DNA of 64,000 nucleotides from Microbacterium marinum (GTDB lineage: Bacteria > Actinomycetota > Actinomycetes > Actinomycetales > Microbacteriaceae). The DNA lies in contig NZ_JACHMD010000001.1 of the NCBI RefSeq assembly GCF_014204835.1, positions 2,666,001-2,730,000 on the forward strand, given 5' to 3'. Within the stretch, counting starts at the first letter, position 1; the number at the start of each line of letters is the position of its first letter. The notes beneath the pieces were generated by a model, which saw nothing but the letters and a program-made list of their open reading frames with translations, made no database searches and had not been told where the DNA came from. Of the stretch, positions 1 to 10,079 are shown piece after piece. Both the position numbers and the translations under genes were made by a program.

Positions 1-5
1 GCCCT

Positions 6-26
6 GCGCTCCATCCTAAGGAGCGC
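6..26. terminator. Hairpin at left edge, possible terminator
   Basis: A perfect 7-bp stem (GCGCTCC / GGAGCGC) encloses a 7-nt loop. No T-tract follows on either side. It may close a gene lying to the left of the window. Nothing else is visible before the first gene. Confidence 0.35.
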
Positions 27-70
27 CGCATGCGCGCGCCGCCATGTGACGGTGCTCTCCAACGCGATCG

Positions 71-76
71 TAGGCT
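71..76 (+). promoter_or_regulatory. Putative -10 element (leaderless) of the ThrE-type gene
   Basis: TAGGCT lies exactly 6 nt before the ATG at 83, so the transcript should begin at or next to the start codon. No Shine-Dalgarno sequence is visible. Confidence 0.5.
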
Positions 77-82
77 GGATGC

Positions 83-1477
83 ATGGCTCGTCGCCGGCTG
101 CTCCCCTCGCTTCATTCCCTGGTCCGGGTGACGGATGCCGCGAGCCCGGCGACCGAGATCCTTCCGGTCATCGACGATGCGTTCACCGTGCGGGTGCTCG
201 ATCTCGCCATCCGGATCGGAGAGACGATGCTCGTCGCGGGTGCGCCTGCGAGCGAGGTCGCGTCGACGATCGTGCGGGTCGCGGGCACCTACGGCTTGGA
301 CCCCGTCCACGTCGACGTCACCTACAACTCCATCACGGTGGCCCACCACCGCAGCGGAGCCGACAAGCCCGTCACCCTCATGCGCGTCGTGCGCGGCTCC
401 GCACCCGACCATGCCCGGCTGCAGCGTCTGCAGGCCCTCGTGACGGACATCCGCGCCGGGGTCGCTCTCGACGAGGCCGCCGCGCGCTTCCGTACCATCC
501 GCCGAACACCGTTCGGCTACCACCAGCCGGTCGTGATCACCTCACAGGCCCTCCTCGCCGTCGGGGTGGCCGTCATGTTCGGCGGCAACTGGCTGGTGAT
601 CGCCCTCTCGTTCGTCGCCGCAGGTGCGGCGGCCCTGACCCAGTCGTTCCTCGCCCGCGCGCGGGTGCCGTTCTTCTTCAGTCAGATCGCCGGCGCCTTC
701 GTGCTCACTCTCGTCGCCGCGACCGTCCCGCCGCTGCTGCAGCTGACCGGATGGGATGCCGCCGAAGCGATCCGCCCGACCGTCATCGTGGCATCCGGCA
801 TCGTCCTGATGCTCGCGGGGCTGACGGTCGTCGGCGCGGCGCAGGATGCGATCGACGGCTTCGCGCTGACCGCCATGGGCCGCATCCTCGAGCTGACCAC
901 CCAGACGGTGGGCGTGGTCCTCGGCATCCTCGCCGGACTCGAGACGGCGCGCGTCATCGGGCTCGGAATGAGCGCACCCAGCGAATCCCTGCCGCTCGGT
1001 CCCCTTCCGGTGCAGTTCCTCGGCGCCGCCCTGATCGCCCTGGCCGTCACCGTCTTCAACGGCGCCGGAGCCCGCATCATCGCCGTCAGCGCGGGACTGA
1101 GCGTGGTCGCGTGGGCGGGGTACGTCGCGGCATCCGCCGTCGGATTCGACACGGCGGCGGCGAGTGGACTCGGCGCATTCGCCGGGAGCATCGTCGGCAT
1201 CGTCGTCGCCTACCGGCTGCACGTGCCCTCCGTGGCGATCACGACGGCTGCCATCCTTCCGCTCGTCCCCGGCGCCGCCGTCTTCCGGGGTCTGCTCGGG
1301 ATCGTCGAGGCAGAAGGAAGCGCCGCGACCCTGCTCACCGGGTTCAGCACGCTCGCCTCCGCCGCGACCATCGGCATCGCCCTCGCCGTCGGGGCGTCGC
1401 TCGGCATCTACCTCGGTCAGCCCCTGCGCGCCTCACTCGGATCGGTCATCCGGTCGCGCGCGCGCCTCCGGGTCTGA
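83..1477 (+). CDS. Threonine/serine exporter family membrane protein (ThrE-like)
   Basis: This 464-residue protein has the two-part architecture of the ThrE/DUF1212 exporters. A soluble N-terminal region (about residues 25-140) carries the family-like stretch around IGETMLVAGAPASEV and YNSITV. A hydrophobic remainder follows with roughly ten membrane segments. In Corynebacterium, ThrE exports threonine and serine with proton coupling; substrate here is inferred from family only. ATG 83 is chosen because the conserved N-terminus follows shortly and a -10 hexamer sits 6 nt upstream. The gene is convergent with recR, with only 6 bp between the stop codons and no room for a terminator. Confidence 0.85.
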   Translation: MARRRLLPSLHSLVRVTDAASPATEILPVIDDAFTVRVLDLAIRIGETMLVAGAPASEVASTIVRVAGTYGLDPVHVDVTYNSITVAHHRSGADKPVTLMRVVRGSAPDHARLQRLQALVTDIRAGVALDEAAARFRTIRRTPFGYHQPVVITSQALLAVGVAVMFGGNWLVIALSFVAAGAAALTQSFLARARVPFFFSQIAGAFVLTLVAATVPPLLQLTGWDAAEAIRPTVIVASGIVLMLAGLTVVGAAQDAIDGFALTAMGRILELTTQTVGVVLGILAGLETARVIGLGMSAPSESLPLGPLPVQFLGAALIALAVTVFNGAGARIIAVSAGLSVVAWAGYVAASAVGFDTAAASGLGAFAGSIVGIVVAYRLHVPSVAITTAAILPLVPGAAVFRGLLGIVEAEGSAATLLTGFSTLASAATIGIALAVGASLGIYLGQPLRASLGSVIRSRARLRV

Positions 1478-1483
1478 CGGCAC

Positions 1484-2077
1484 TCAGATCGCGCGGCGTC
1501 CTTCGAAGGCGCGGCCCAGCGTGACCTCGTCGGCGTACTCGAGGTCTCCGCCGACGGGGAGACCGGAGGCGAGACGCGTCACCCGGATCTCGAGAGCGTG
1601 CAGGAGCCGGCTCAGGTAGGTCGCCGTCGCCTCGCCCTCGAGGTTGGGGTTGGTGGCGAGGATGACCTCGGTCACGGTGCCGTCGGCGAGGCGCTGCATG
1701 AGCTGGGCGATGCGCAGATCGTCGGGGCCCACCCCCGCGATGGGACTGATCGAGCCGCCGAGCACGTGGTACAGCCCGCGGAACTCCCGGGTGCGCTCGA
1801 TGGCCGACACGTCCTTCGCGTCCTCGACGACGCAGATGAAGGTGCGATCGCGGCGCGGGTCACGGCAGATTCCGCACTGGTCCTGCTCGGACACGTTGCC
1901 GCAGATCTCGCAGAACCGCACCCGCTCGCGCAGCTCCGACAGCAGGTGCGCGAGGCGCGTCACGTCGAAGGTCGGGGTCTGCAGGATGTGGAACGCGATG
2001 CGCTGAGCCGACTTCGGACCGATGCCGGGCAGGCGTCCGAACTCGTCGATCAGGTCTTGGACGATGCCGTCGTACAT
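1484..2077 (-). CDS. recR: Recombination protein RecR
   Basis: A 197-residue protein of standard RecR length. It has an N-terminal helix-hairpin-helix ([17 protein letters not shown], about residues 16-32), a four-cysteine zinc finger (C56, C59, C68, C71) and a Toprim domain from about residue 80 with the acidic residue E85. RecR works with RecO (and RecF) to load RecA on SSB-coated gapped DNA. Its ATG lies 2 bp downstream of the dnaX stop, so the two genes are co-transcribed and probably translationally coupled. This dnaX-recR order is conserved across bacteria. Confidence 0.96.
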   Translation of the reverse strand: MYDGIVQDLIDEFGRLPGIGPKSAQRIAFHILQTPTFDVTRLAHLLSELRERVRFCEICGNVSEQDQCGICRDPRRDRTFICVVEDAKDVSAIERTREFRGLYHVLGGSISPIAGVGPDDLRIAQLMQRLADGTVTEVILATNPNLEGEATATYLSRLLHALEIRVTRLASGLPVGGDLEYADEVTLGRAFEGRRAI

Positions 2078-2079
2078 GA

Positions 2080-4197
2080 TCAGGCGAACCTCGTCGGCGG
2101 CGTGTAGGGCTCTTCACGGACGAAGCGCGCTCCCAGGAGCTGACGGACCGCCGCCTCTCCGACGCGCTCGATGCCGCCCGACCGGATGGGCGCGGGCGGA
2201 GCCGGCCGCTCGGGCACGACGCTCACCGGGATCGGTGCATCGGCGTCGACCGGCGGGGGCACCTCGTCCTCGTCGTCGTCACGCTCGGGCGCCTCGGCGG
2301 CGATCACGTCGCCCTCGCGCTGCAGCGTGGCGGTGCGCACGGGTGCCGAGGCCGCCTCTTCCGGCTCGTCGTCCACCGCGAACTGCGCCCGCGGCGCATC
2401 GTCGACGGGGATCGGCGCGACCGCCCATTCGGTGACGGGCGCCGCCGCTGACGGTGCCGAACGGGGTGCGGCAACCGGTGCCGACGCGGCGGGCACCGGC
2501 GCGCTCGACGTCGCCGCAGGCCCCGGACCCGAGGGCGGCTGCGGCGCAGGCCCCCTGCCGCCGCCGTCATCTCCTCCGGGCGGCGGCGTCGGATCGGAAT
2601 CGTGACGGGTGAGGTACTTCACCCGGACGCCGAGAACGGAGCGGACCACCGTGCGGAGGTCTTCGCTCGGCCCCTTCCCGGCGTTGAGCTTCTTGAAGGA
2701 CTGCACGTCGGCGTGGCTCTGGAACGACAGCGTGAGCACGTCGTCCTCCGTGTAGGCCACGGGGCGCGCGGCGCTCGCGATCATCCACGACGTGCGGCTG
2801 AGATCCTCGAGACGTCGCAGGATCTCGGTCCAGGCATCGCGCACCTGCTCGAAGGTGACCGGACCGGTCGGCGTCGGGGGGTCGGGCAGCGCGGGAGTAG
2901 CCGCCGGCGCAGGGCTCGACGTCGCGGGGGTCGCCGGAGCCGGGGTCGCGGGAGCGGGATCTGACGACGCGGACGGAGCCGGGGCAGGGCTCGCGGCGGG
3001 CGGGGTCGCCGCGGCATCCGCCGCAGGAACGCTCGGCCGGGCCGCCGGAGCAGTCGCAGCAGGGGGCGCCGCGACGGCACCGAGCCCCGTCGGCGCATCG
3101 GCGGTGGCGAGCACCCGGGCGACGAGGAGCTCGAGCTGCAGTCGCGGAGACGTCGTCCCCGTCATGTCGTCGAGGGCCGTGACCACCAGATCGGCGATGC
3201 GCGACAGCCGGTCGGTGCCGAACGTCGCGGCCTGGCGCCCCATCCGCTCCAGCTCGTCCGCGGGGATGCCGCGCAGCACGGCGCTCGCGCCCGCCCCCGT
3301 CGCCGCGACGATGATGAGGTCGCGCAGCCGCTCGAGCAGGTCGTCCACGAAGCGTCGCGGGTCCTGGCCGGTCTGCACGACCCGGTCGACGGCGCCGAAC
3401 GCGCCGGACGCGTCGCGGGACCCGAAGGCCTCGACGACTTCGTCGAGCAGCTCGGCGTGGGTGTACCCGAGCAGGGAGACGGCGCGCGCATAGGCCACGA
3501 GGCCGTCATCCGAACCCGCGATGAGCTGGTCGAGGAGGGAGAGGGTGTCGCGGGGCGACCCGCCGCCGGCACGCACGACGAGCGGCAGCACGCCGGGCTC
3601 GACCTGCACCCCCTCCTGTGCGCAGAGCTGCTCGACGTACTCGAGCATGGCGGCCGGGGCGACGAGCCGGAACGGGTAGTGATGCGTGCGCGAACGGATC
3701 GTGCCGATGACCTTCTCGGGCTCGGTCGTCGCGAAGATGAACTTCACGTGCGCGGGAGGCTCTTCGACGAGCTTGAGCAGCGCGTTGAACCCCTGCGCCG
3801 TGACCATGTGCGCCTCATCGAGGATGAAGATCTTGAAACGGTCGCGGGCCGGCGCGAACACCGCGCGCTCGCGCAGGTCGCGGGCGTCGTCGACGCCGTT
3901 GTGGGATGCCGCGTCGATCTCGACGACATCGAGCGATCCGCCGCCGCCCCGGCTGAGCTCGCGGCAGCTGTCGCACTCGCCGCAGGGCGTGTCGGTCGGG
4001 CCCTCGGCGCAGTTCAGACAGCGGGCGAGGATGCGCGCCGACGTGGTCTTGCCGCAGCCGCGCGGGCCGGAGAAGAGGTAGGCGTGACCGACCCGGTCGC
4101 TGCGGAGCGCCGTCATCAGCGGATCGGTGACCTGCGCCTGACCGATCATCTCGCCGAAGGTCTCCGGGCGATAGCGGCGGTACAGGGCGGTGGTCAC
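2080..4197 (-). CDS. dnaX: DNA polymerase III subunit gamma/tau
   Basis: A 705-residue clamp-loader ATPase. The Walker A motif GPRGCGKT is at residues 44-51. A zinc-binding cysteine set (C63, C72, C75, C78) follows, then Walker B with DEAH at 127-130 and the sensor-1 region FATTEP. After about residue 365 comes a long Ala/Pro-rich linker interrupted by a conserved domain around residues 450-540, then an acidic tail, as in tau of high-GC actinobacteria. It loads the beta clamp in the replicase. The start is GTG; a TAGTCT hexamer 6 nt upstream (4204-4209) and lack of a Shine-Dalgarno suggest a leaderless mRNA. I saw no slippery heptamer for a programmed gamma frameshift. Confidence 0.96.
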   Translation of the reverse strand: MTTALYRRYRPETFGEMIGQAQVTDPLMTALRSDRVGHAYLFSGPRGCGKTTSARILARCLNCAEGPTDTPCGECDSCRELSRGGGGSLDVVEIDAASHNGVDDARDLRERAVFAPARDRFKIFILDEAHMVTAQGFNALLKLVEEPPAHVKFIFATTEPEKVIGTIRSRTHHYPFRLVAPAAMLEYVEQLCAQEGVQVEPGVLPLVVRAGGGSPRDTLSLLDQLIAGSDDGLVAYARAVSLLGYTHAELLDEVVEAFGSRDASGAFGAVDRVVQTGQDPRRFVDDLLERLRDLIIVAATGAGASAVLRGIPADELERMGRQAATFGTDRLSRIADLVVTALDDMTGTTSPRLQLELLVARVLATADAPTGLGAVAAPPAATAPAARPSVPAADAAATPPAASPAPAPSASSDPAPATPAPATPATSSPAPAATPALPDPPTPTGPVTFEQVRDAWTEILRRLEDLSRTSWMIASAARPVAYTEDDVLTLSFQSHADVQSFKKLNAGKGPSEDLRTVVRSVLGVRVKYLTRHDSDPTPPPGGDDGGGRGPAPQPPSGPGPAATSSAPVPAASAPVAAPRSAPSAAAPVTEWAVAPIPVDDAPRAQFAVDDEPEEAASAPVRTATLQREGDVIAAEAPERDDDEDEVPPPVDADAPIPVSVVPERPAPPAPIRSGGIERVGEAAVRQLLGARFVREEPYTPPTRFA

Positions 4198-4203
4198 CAG
4201 AAC

Positions 4204-4209
4204 AGACTA
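4204..4209 (-). promoter_or_regulatory. Putative -10 element (leaderless) of dnaX
   Basis: TAGTCT on the minus strand ends 6 nt before the dnaX GTG, predicting transcription starting at the start codon. Confidence 0.5.
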
Positions 4210-4286
4210 CGGCTTGGGGCCGACACCCGGGACGGCGGGATCCGACGCCGGGAACACGCGCGGCCGGTGACGGTGTTGAGGACGAC

Positions 4287-5387
4287 ATGGATGCTCAGCC
4301 GGTCGATGTCGCGGTGATCGGCGCGGGCCAGGCGGGCCTGTCGGCGGCGTACCACCTGCGTCGCCGCGGCTTCGCGCCGGCACCGGCCGCGGGGCCCGAC
4401 ATGGTGGTCCTCGACGCCGAGGCCTCCCCCGGCGGCGCCTGGCAGCACCGGTGGGAGTCTCTGCGGATGGGGACGGTCAACGGCATCCACGAACTCCCCG
4501 GTTTCGCCGTGCCGCCGGCCGATCCTGCGGCATCCAGCCGCGACGTGCTGCCCGCCTACTTCGCCGAGTACGAGCGGCGCTTCGACCTGGCCGTGCAGCG
4601 CCCCGTCCGCGTGCGTGCCGTCCGCCGCGCGGACGACGATCCGCACGGGCGTCTGCTCATCTCGACGGACGGAGCGGGCGGCTTGCACACCTGGGCGGCC
4701 CGATACGTCATCAACGCGACCGGCACGTGGCGCCGCCCGTTCTGGCCCACGGTCGCCGGGCAGGCCCGGTTCGCGGGCCGCCAGCTGCACGTCCACGACT
4801 ACGTGTCGGCTGCAGAGTTCTCCGGCGCGCGCGTCGCGATCGTCGGTGCCGGGGTGTCGGCCATTCAGCTCCTCGATGAGATCTCCCGCACCACCTCGAC
4901 GCTGTGGGTGTCGCGACGTGAGCCGCAGTGGGATGCCACCGGGTTCGACACCGCGGCACGCATCCAGGCGATCGCGGGCGCCGAGGAGCGCGTGCGGCAG
5001 GGCCTGCCGCCGGGGAGCGTGGTCTCGGTGACGGGCGCCCACTGGTCGCCGTGGGCGCAGGCCGCGAAGGACCGGGGCGCACTCGTGTGGCATCCGATGT
5101 TCACCGCCATCGAGGAGCACGGGCTGCGCATGGCCGACGGGAGCTTCGAGCCGGTCGACGTGATCCTCTGGGCGACCGGCTTCCGTGCCGACATCGCCCA
5201 CCTCTCGCCCCTGCGCTTGCGGACGCCGGCGGGCGGCATCCGGGTGCGCGACACCCGGTCGATCGACGAGCCGCGTCTGTTCCTCATCGGCTATGGTCCG
5301 TCGCAGTCGACGGTCGGGGCCAACCGGGCAGGGCGTACCGCGGCGCGGGCGATCAGTCTGGAGAGCCGATCGCCCGCGCCCGTGTGA
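4287..5387 (+). CDS. FAD-dependent monooxygenase/oxidoreductase, FMO-like
   Basis: A 366-residue flavoprotein. The FAD-binding Rossmann motif GAGQAG is at residues 12-17. A second nucleotide-binding motif (VGAGVSAIQLL, about residue 190) would bind NAD(P)H, and the late ATG-type motif WATGFRADI lies near residue 300. This arrangement is that of small flavin-containing monooxygenases and thioredoxin-reductase-fold enzymes related to CzcO/TrkA-like proteins; the substrate cannot be told. ATG 4287 places the Rossmann fold directly at the N-terminus. The gene is convergent with the GH65 gene, with 7 bp between stops. Confidence 0.8.
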   Translation: MDAQPVDVAVIGAGQAGLSAAYHLRRRGFAPAPAAGPDMVVLDAEASPGGAWQHRWESLRMGTVNGIHELPGFAVPPADPAASSRDVLPAYFAEYERRFDLAVQRPVRVRAVRRADDDPHGRLLISTDGAGGLHTWAARYVINATGTWRRPFWPTVAGQARFAGRQLHVHDYVSAAEFSGARVAIVGAGVSAIQLLDEISRTTSTLWVSRREPQWDATGFDTAARIQAIAGAEERVRQGLPPGSVVSVTGAHWSPWAQAAKDRGALVWHPMFTAIEEHGLRMADGSFEPVDVILWATGFRADIAHLSPLRLRTPAGGIRVRDTRSIDEPRLFLIGYGPSQSTVGANRAGRTAARAISLESRSPAPV

Positions 5388-5394
5388 GCCGCGG

Positions 5395-8007
5395 TCAGCC
5401 CTCGATGCCGACGTCGCTCGCGTCGACGGTCGGAATCGCGCGGGTGCGCGTCTCGAGCTGGTCGTCCTCCGCGGTCGGGGTCTCCCCCGTGTCGCCGATG
5501 ACGGGGATCGTCCCGGTGTGGACGGGCACGGACGTGGCCGCGGTGGCATCCGGGACCGACGCCGACAGGAGCGTGCCGTCTTCGCGCAGCTGCTCGCCGA
5601 TCTGCTGGAGCGTCGGCCGACCGGCGATCACCGGCCCCTGACCCTCGAGCGCGATCGTCACGCTCTCCCCGCCGGCGACCGTGTACCCGGCACCGCGGAC
5701 CGTAAACGAGACCGCCTCGCCGTCGCCGGCCTCGACGGTCATCGCGTCACGGCGGATGGTGATCGACAGTCGGGTGCCGTGCCAGTGGAGCGTGAACGAC
5801 AGCGATGGCCAGTCGGCCGGCAGCCGCGGGTCGAAGCTGAGCGCGCCGCGGTGGTCCCGCATGCCTCCGAACCCCGAGACGAGCGCCGTCCACACTCCGC
5901 CGGCCGACGCGACGTGCACGCCGTCCGAGGCGTTGTTGTGGAGGTCGCCCAGATCGACGAAGGCCGATTCGCGGAAGTACTCCAGCGCGAGGTCCTGGTA
6001 CCCGACCTCGGCGGCGAGGATCGCCTGGACCACGGCGGACAGCGTCGAGTCGCCCGTGGTCAGCGCGTCGTAGTACTCGAAGTCGGCGAGCTTCTCGGCG
6101 GGGGTGAACTGGTTTCCCTGCAGGAAGAGGGCGAGCACCACGTCCGCCTGCTTGAGGACCTGGTAGCGGTAGATGACCAGGGGGTGGAAGTGCAGCAGCA
6201 GCGGTCGCTGCTCGGGCGGCGTGTTCTCGAGGTCCCACACTTCGCGCTCGAGGAACACCGCGTCCTGGGGGTGGATGCCGAGGGCGTCGCTGTACGGGAT
6301 GTGCATCGCCTCACCCGCCGCCTGCCAGGCGTCGGGCTCCGCGGCGTCGAGGTCGAGGCGCTCGACCAGTCGGCGGTAGGCGTCGGGGTCGTCGACGGCC
6401 ATCTCTCGCACCACGCGGGCCGCATAGCGCAGGTTGTATCGCGCCATCACGTTCGTGAAGAGGTTGTCGTTCACGACCGTAGTGTACTCGTCGGGCCCGG
6501 TCACGCCGTGGATGTGGAAGCTCTCCGGGTCGCCGCCCTCGGAGAATCGCCAGAACCCGAGGGTGGCCCACAGCCGCGCCGTCTCGACGAGTATGTCGGC
6601 GCCCTCCCGGTAGAGGAAGTCGGTGTCGCCCGTCGCGCGGACGTATTTGCCGAGCGCGAAGGAGACGTCGGCGTTGATGTGGTACTGCGCGGTCCCGGCG
6701 GCGTAATAGGCCGACGCCTCCTCGCCGTTGATCGTGCGCCACGGGAACAGGGCGCCCGCCTCGTTGAGTTGACCCGCACGCTTCCGCGCTGCCGGAAGCA
6801 TGAGATAACGCATGCGCAGCGCGTTCCGCGCCCAGAGCGGCGTCGTGTACGCGAGGAACGGGAGGACGTAGACCTCGGTGTCCCAGAAGTAGTGCCCGCT
6901 GTAGCCCGACCCCGTCACGCCCTTGGCGGGCACCCCCATCGAGTCTGCACGCGCGGCGGCCTGGGCCAGCTGGAAGAGGCACCACCGGGTCGCCTGCTGC
7001 AGGTCGTCGTGCCCCTCGATGACGACGTCGGAGCGACGCCAGAAATCCTGAATCCACGCCTCCTGTCGATCGAACTGGGTCTGGATCCCCTCGTCCTCGA
7101 CGCGGTCGAGGGTGCGGCGGCCCCGGTCGACCAGTTCGTGCGCGGGGACGCCGCGGGAGGTGTGGTAGCTCACCGCTTTGGTGATGGTGACCGGCACGCC
7201 CTGCTTCGCCTGGACGCGGAAGACGTTCTTCGCGATGTCGGGTTCGATCAGCGCCCGGGCGGAGTACTCGTTCTCGGTCTCGACGAGGTGGTCGGCGACG
7301 ACGGCGATCGTCATGCCCGATGCGTTCACCTTGTACGACAGCGCCGACCGCACGCCGTTCTGCCAATACTCCTCGGGCTCAAGCACCCGCTCCGACATGC
7401 GCTCGGCCTTGCGCGGGTCGAAGCCGGCCGCAGCCTTCGAGGCGAGCTTGCCCGCCCCGCCGTAGACGTCTTCACCGTCCTGGCGGTTGATCATCTGGCA
7501 GCTGACGGTGACGGGCGCGTCCGCGTTCAGCACCGTGACGGTCAACCGCATGATCGCGACATGGCGCTCCTCGAACGAGACGAGCCGCTCGAAGTCGACG
7601 ACGACGTCCTTGCCGCTCGGCGTCATCCAGCGCACGTGACGAGTGAGGACGCCGCGGCGGAAGTCGAGCGCACGCTCGTACTCCCGCACATCGGCGATGT
7701 CGAGCGAGAGCGGCTCGTCGTCGACGTACACGCGCATGATCTTGCTGTCGGGGGCGTTGATGATCGTCTGACCGACCTCGGCGAAGCCGAACGCCTGCTC
7801 GGCGTGCCGGATCGGGAAGATCTCGTGGAACCCGTTGATGAAGGTCCCGTGCTCCTGCGCGTGGCGCCCTTCCGGGTGATTGCCGCGCAGGCCGAGGTAG
7901 CCGTTGCCGGCGGCGAACAGGGTCTCGGTGACACCGACGTCGTCGAGCGAGAACGAGGTCTCGACGAGGCGCCAAGGGTCGACGGGGAAACGGAGACGAT
8001 CGATCAT
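5395..8007 (-). CDS. Glycoside hydrolase family 65 protein (disaccharide phosphorylase type)
   Basis: An 870-residue GH65 enzyme with an N-terminal beta-sandwich, a central (alpha/alpha)6 barrel and a C-terminal beta domain. E507 in the GPDEY motif is the expected general acid. The conserved stretch containing DGVHVASAGGVW and GFGG lies in the second half. The family contains maltose, trehalose, kojibiose and nigerose phosphorylases plus some hydrolases; specificity is not readable here, but the adjacent beta-phosphoglucomutase-like HAD gene favours a phosphorylase releasing beta-glucose 1-phosphate. The start ATG 8007 follows AAGGA at good spacing; further upstream codons overlap the HAD gene in a non-homologous frame and are rejected. 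The last ~60 residues are a low-complexity tail. Confidence 0.9.
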   Translation of the reverse strand: MIDRLRFPVDPWRLVETSFSLDDVGVTETLFAAGNGYLGLRGNHPEGRHAQEHGTFINGFHEIFPIRHAEQAFGFAEVGQTIINAPDSKIMRVYVDDEPLSLDIADVREYERALDFRRGVLTRHVRWMTPSGKDVVVDFERLVSFEERHVAIMRLTVTVLNADAPVTVSCQMINRQDGEDVYGGAGKLASKAAAGFDPRKAERMSERVLEPEEYWQNGVRSALSYKVNASGMTIAVVADHLVETENEYSARALIEPDIAKNVFRVQAKQGVPVTITKAVSYHTSRGVPAHELVDRGRRTLDRVEDEGIQTQFDRQEAWIQDFWRRSDVVIEGHDDLQQATRWCLFQLAQAAARADSMGVPAKGVTGSGYSGHYFWDTEVYVLPFLAYTTPLWARNALRMRYLMLPAARKRAGQLNEAGALFPWRTINGEEASAYYAAGTAQYHINADVSFALGKYVRATGDTDFLYREGADILVETARLWATLGFWRFSEGGDPESFHIHGVTGPDEYTTVVNDNLFTNVMARYNLRYAARVVREMAVDDPDAYRRLVERLDLDAAEPDAWQAAGEAMHIPYSDALGIHPQDAVFLEREVWDLENTPPEQRPLLLHFHPLVIYRYQVLKQADVVLALFLQGNQFTPAEKLADFEYYDALTTGDSTLSAVVQAILAAEVGYQDLALEYFRESAFVDLGDLHNNASDGVHVASAGGVWTALVSGFGGMRDHRGALSFDPRLPADWPSLSFTLHWHGTRLSITIRRDAMTVEAGDGEAVSFTVRGAGYTVAGGESVTIALEGQGPVIAGRPTLQQIGEQLREDGTLLSASVPDATAATSVPVHTGTIPVIGDTGETPTAEDDQLETRTRAIPTVDASDVGIEG

Positions 8008-8062
8008 GCGAGTCCTTCGGGAGGGACGTGGATGCCGGTCGGGCGGCCGGCTGCGGAGGAGT

Positions 8063-8785
8063 TCAGACGAGTTCGGAGAGGTCGTCGACGACGACGTGCG
8101 CACCGACGGCGGTGAGCGTCGCGGCGCCCGCGCCCCGGTCGACGCCCACGACGAGGCCGTAACCGGCGGCGACGGCGGACTGGACACCGGAGTGCGCGTC
8201 CTCGACGGCGGCGCTGCGAGCCGGGTCGACGCCGAGCATCTCGGCGGCACGCGCGAACACGTCGGGTGCCGGCTTGGAGGCGAGTCCCTCCTGCTCGGCG
8301 ACCACCCCGTCCATGATCACGGGGAACCGGTCGAGGATGCCCGCCACGGTGAGCACCTCACGGGCGTTCTTCGAACTCGACACGACGGCGATGGGGACAC
8401 CGGCATCCTGCAGCTTCTGCACGAGTGCGAGCGAGCCCGGGTAGGCCGCTATGCCGTCGGCGCGGAGCACCTCTTCGAAGACGACGTTCTTGCGGTTGCC
8501 GATCCCGCAGACGGTGTCGGCGGTGACCGGGTCGCCGGGCTCACCCCACGGGATCTCGACGTCGCGGGAGCGGAGCAGGGCCGCCACCCCGTCGTAGCGC
8601 TTCTTGCCGTCGAGGTGCTCGAAGTAGTCGCGGTCGGAGTACTGCGGCGAGATGTCCCAGTCGCGGAAGAGGTCCGTGAACATCGTCCTCCACGCGTGCA
8701 TGTGGACCTCTGCCGTCGGCGTCAGCACGCCGTCGAGGTCGAAGAGCACGCCGTCGTAGGCGGTGAGGTCGGGCCGGGTGTCCAT
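8063..8785 (-). CDS. HAD-IA hydrolase, beta-phosphoglucomutase-like
   Basis: A 240-residue HAD enzyme. D16 and D18 in the DxDGVLT motif are the nucleophile and acid/base. Motif II is the SSSKN stretch, the conserved lysine is in SKPAPDVF, and motif IV is VEDAHSG. The cap region and the immediate GH65 neighbour suggest conversion of beta-glucose 1-phosphate to glucose 6-phosphate. Start: ATG 8785 is listed, but a GTG two codons upstream (8791) is as likely, because a TACGCT hexamer lies 7 nt before it. The 55-bp gap to GH65 suggests co-transcription. Other HAD phosphatases cannot be excluded. Confidence 0.8.
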   Translation of the reverse strand: MDTRPDLTAYDGVLFDLDGVLTPTAEVHMHAWRTMFTDLFRDWDISPQYSDRDYFEHLDGKKRYDGVAALLRSRDVEIPWGEPGDPVTADTVCGIGNRKNVVFEEVLRADGIAAYPGSLALVQKLQDAGVPIAVVSSSKNAREVLTVAGILDRFPVIMDGVVAEQEGLASKPAPDVFARAAEMLGVDPARSAAVEDAHSGVQSAVAAGYGLVVGVDRGAGAATLTAVGAHVVVDDLSELV

Positions 8786-8855
8786 CGTCACGCGCTCCAG
8801 CGTAACGGCGTCGCCGCGCCTCGTGGCATCCGGCGCCCCGACCGGGACGGACGGG

Positions 8856-10079
8856 TCATCCCGCCGCGACGGTGTGCGCCTGCCGGGCGATCTCGAGCTC
8901 CTCGTCGGTGGGCACGACGAGGACCGTGACGGGTGACTCGTCGGTGGAGATGACCCGGATGCCGCGGCCCGGCGACTCGTTCCGCGCGGCATCCAGGTGG
9001 ATCCCGGCGAAGCCGAAGGTCGCCAGCGCGGCCGCGCGCACGCCCGCGGAGTTCTCCCCCACTCCGGCGGTGAAGACGATGACGTCGGCGCCGCCCAGCT
9101 GGGCGAGGTAGGACCCGATGTAGGCGCGGAGCCGGTGGATGTAGACGTCGAAGGCGAGCGTCGCGTGCGGATCGCCTTCGGCGCGGCGCCGCTCGATGTC
9201 GCGCATGTCCGACGCGCCCGCGAGACCGCGCAGTCCGCTGCGGGTGTTGAGGAAGGCGTCGAGCTCGCCGGGCGTCATCTCGTCGCGTCGGGCGAGGACC
9301 CCCAGGACCGAGGCGTCGATGTCGCCGGACCGTGTTCCCATGACGAGACCCTCGAGCGGGGTGAGCCCCATCGAGGTGTCGACGGATGCGCCGCCGTCCA
9401 CGGCGGTCGCCGACGCTCCGTTGCCAAGGTGGAGGACGATCTGCTTCAGACTGCTCAGCGGTCGATCGAGGTGGGCCGCCGCGGCTTCGCTGACGAACTT
9501 GTGGCTCGTCCCGTGGAAGCCGTACTTGCGGATGCGGTGCCGTTCGGCGGTCTCGCGGTCGATCGCGTACGTGAAGGCGGCCGCCGGCATCGTCTGGTGG
9601 AAGGCGGTGTCGAAGACGGCGACGTGCGGAACCTGCGCGAAGGCCGCACGCGCCGCTCGGATGCCCTGCAGCGCGCCGGGGTTGTGCAGCGGCGCGAGGG
9701 CGCTCAGCTCGTCGATGTTGATCTCGACAAGCGAGGTGATGAGGGTCGGCTCGAAGAAGCGCGCGCCGCCCTGCACGACGCGGTGCCCGACCGCGACCGG
9801 CCGCGCGTCGTCGAGGGAGGGTCCGTGCTCGCCGAACGCCTCGAGCATCACGGCGAAGCCCGCGGTGTGGTCGGGGATCGGGAGCTCGCGCGACGAGGTG
9901 GCCTTCGTCGCGGCGACAGCGGCATCCTCCCCGTGGAAGAACACGGTGTGCGTGGCGACACCCGCCGCCTCGCCGATGCGCTCCACGAGGCCCGACGCCA
10001 AGGAGCGCTCGGTCTCGACGTCGATCAGCTGGTACTTGAAGGAGGAGGAGCCGCTGTTGATGACGAGGACGGGGGTCAT
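8856..10079 (-). CDS. ackA: Acetate kinase
   Basis: A 407-residue ASKHA-fold kinase of normal length. The N-terminal NSGSSSFKYQL phosphate loop, VFDTAFHQTMP active-site stretch, LHLGNGAS motif and FTAGVGENS C-terminal motif are all present. It interconverts acetyl phosphate plus ADP and acetate plus ATP. The ATG overlaps the pta stop by 4 bp (ATGA), so it is translationally coupled to pta and both make the Pta-AckA overflow/acetate-assimilation pathway. Confidence 0.97.
   Translation of the reverse strand: MTPVLVINSGSSSFKYQLIDVETERSLASGLVERIGEAAGVATHTVFFHGEDAAVAATKATSSRELPIPDHTAGFAVMLEAFGEHGPSLDDARPVAVGHRVVQGGARFFEPTLITSLVEINIDELSALAPLHNPGALQGIRAARAAFAQVPHVAVFDTAFHQTMPAAAFTYAIDRETAERHRIRKYGFHGTSHKFVSEAAAAHLDRPLSSLKQIVLHLGNGASATAVDGGASVDTSMGLTPLEGLVMGTRSGDIDASVLGVLARRDEMTPGELDAFLNTRSGLRGLAGASDMRDIERRRAEGDPHATLAFDVYIHRLRAYIGSYLAQLGGADVIVFTAGVGENSAGVRAAALATFGFAGIHLDAARNESPGRGIRVISTDESPVTVLVVPTDEELEIARQAHTVAAG

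Noticed and set aside
46..1524. A 492-codon plus-strand frame overlapping the ThrE-like gene
   Set aside because: It is Arg/Pro-rich and out of frame with the conserved exporter.
2080..4197. Programmed frameshift in dnaX
   Set aside because: No A/T slippery heptamer with a downstream stop was seen in the relevant region.
5185..8115. A 976-codon open frame antisense to the GH65 gene
   Set aside because: It mirrors a well-supported family protein, is Arg/His/Gly-rich with no motif, and is a normal by-product of high G+C third positions.
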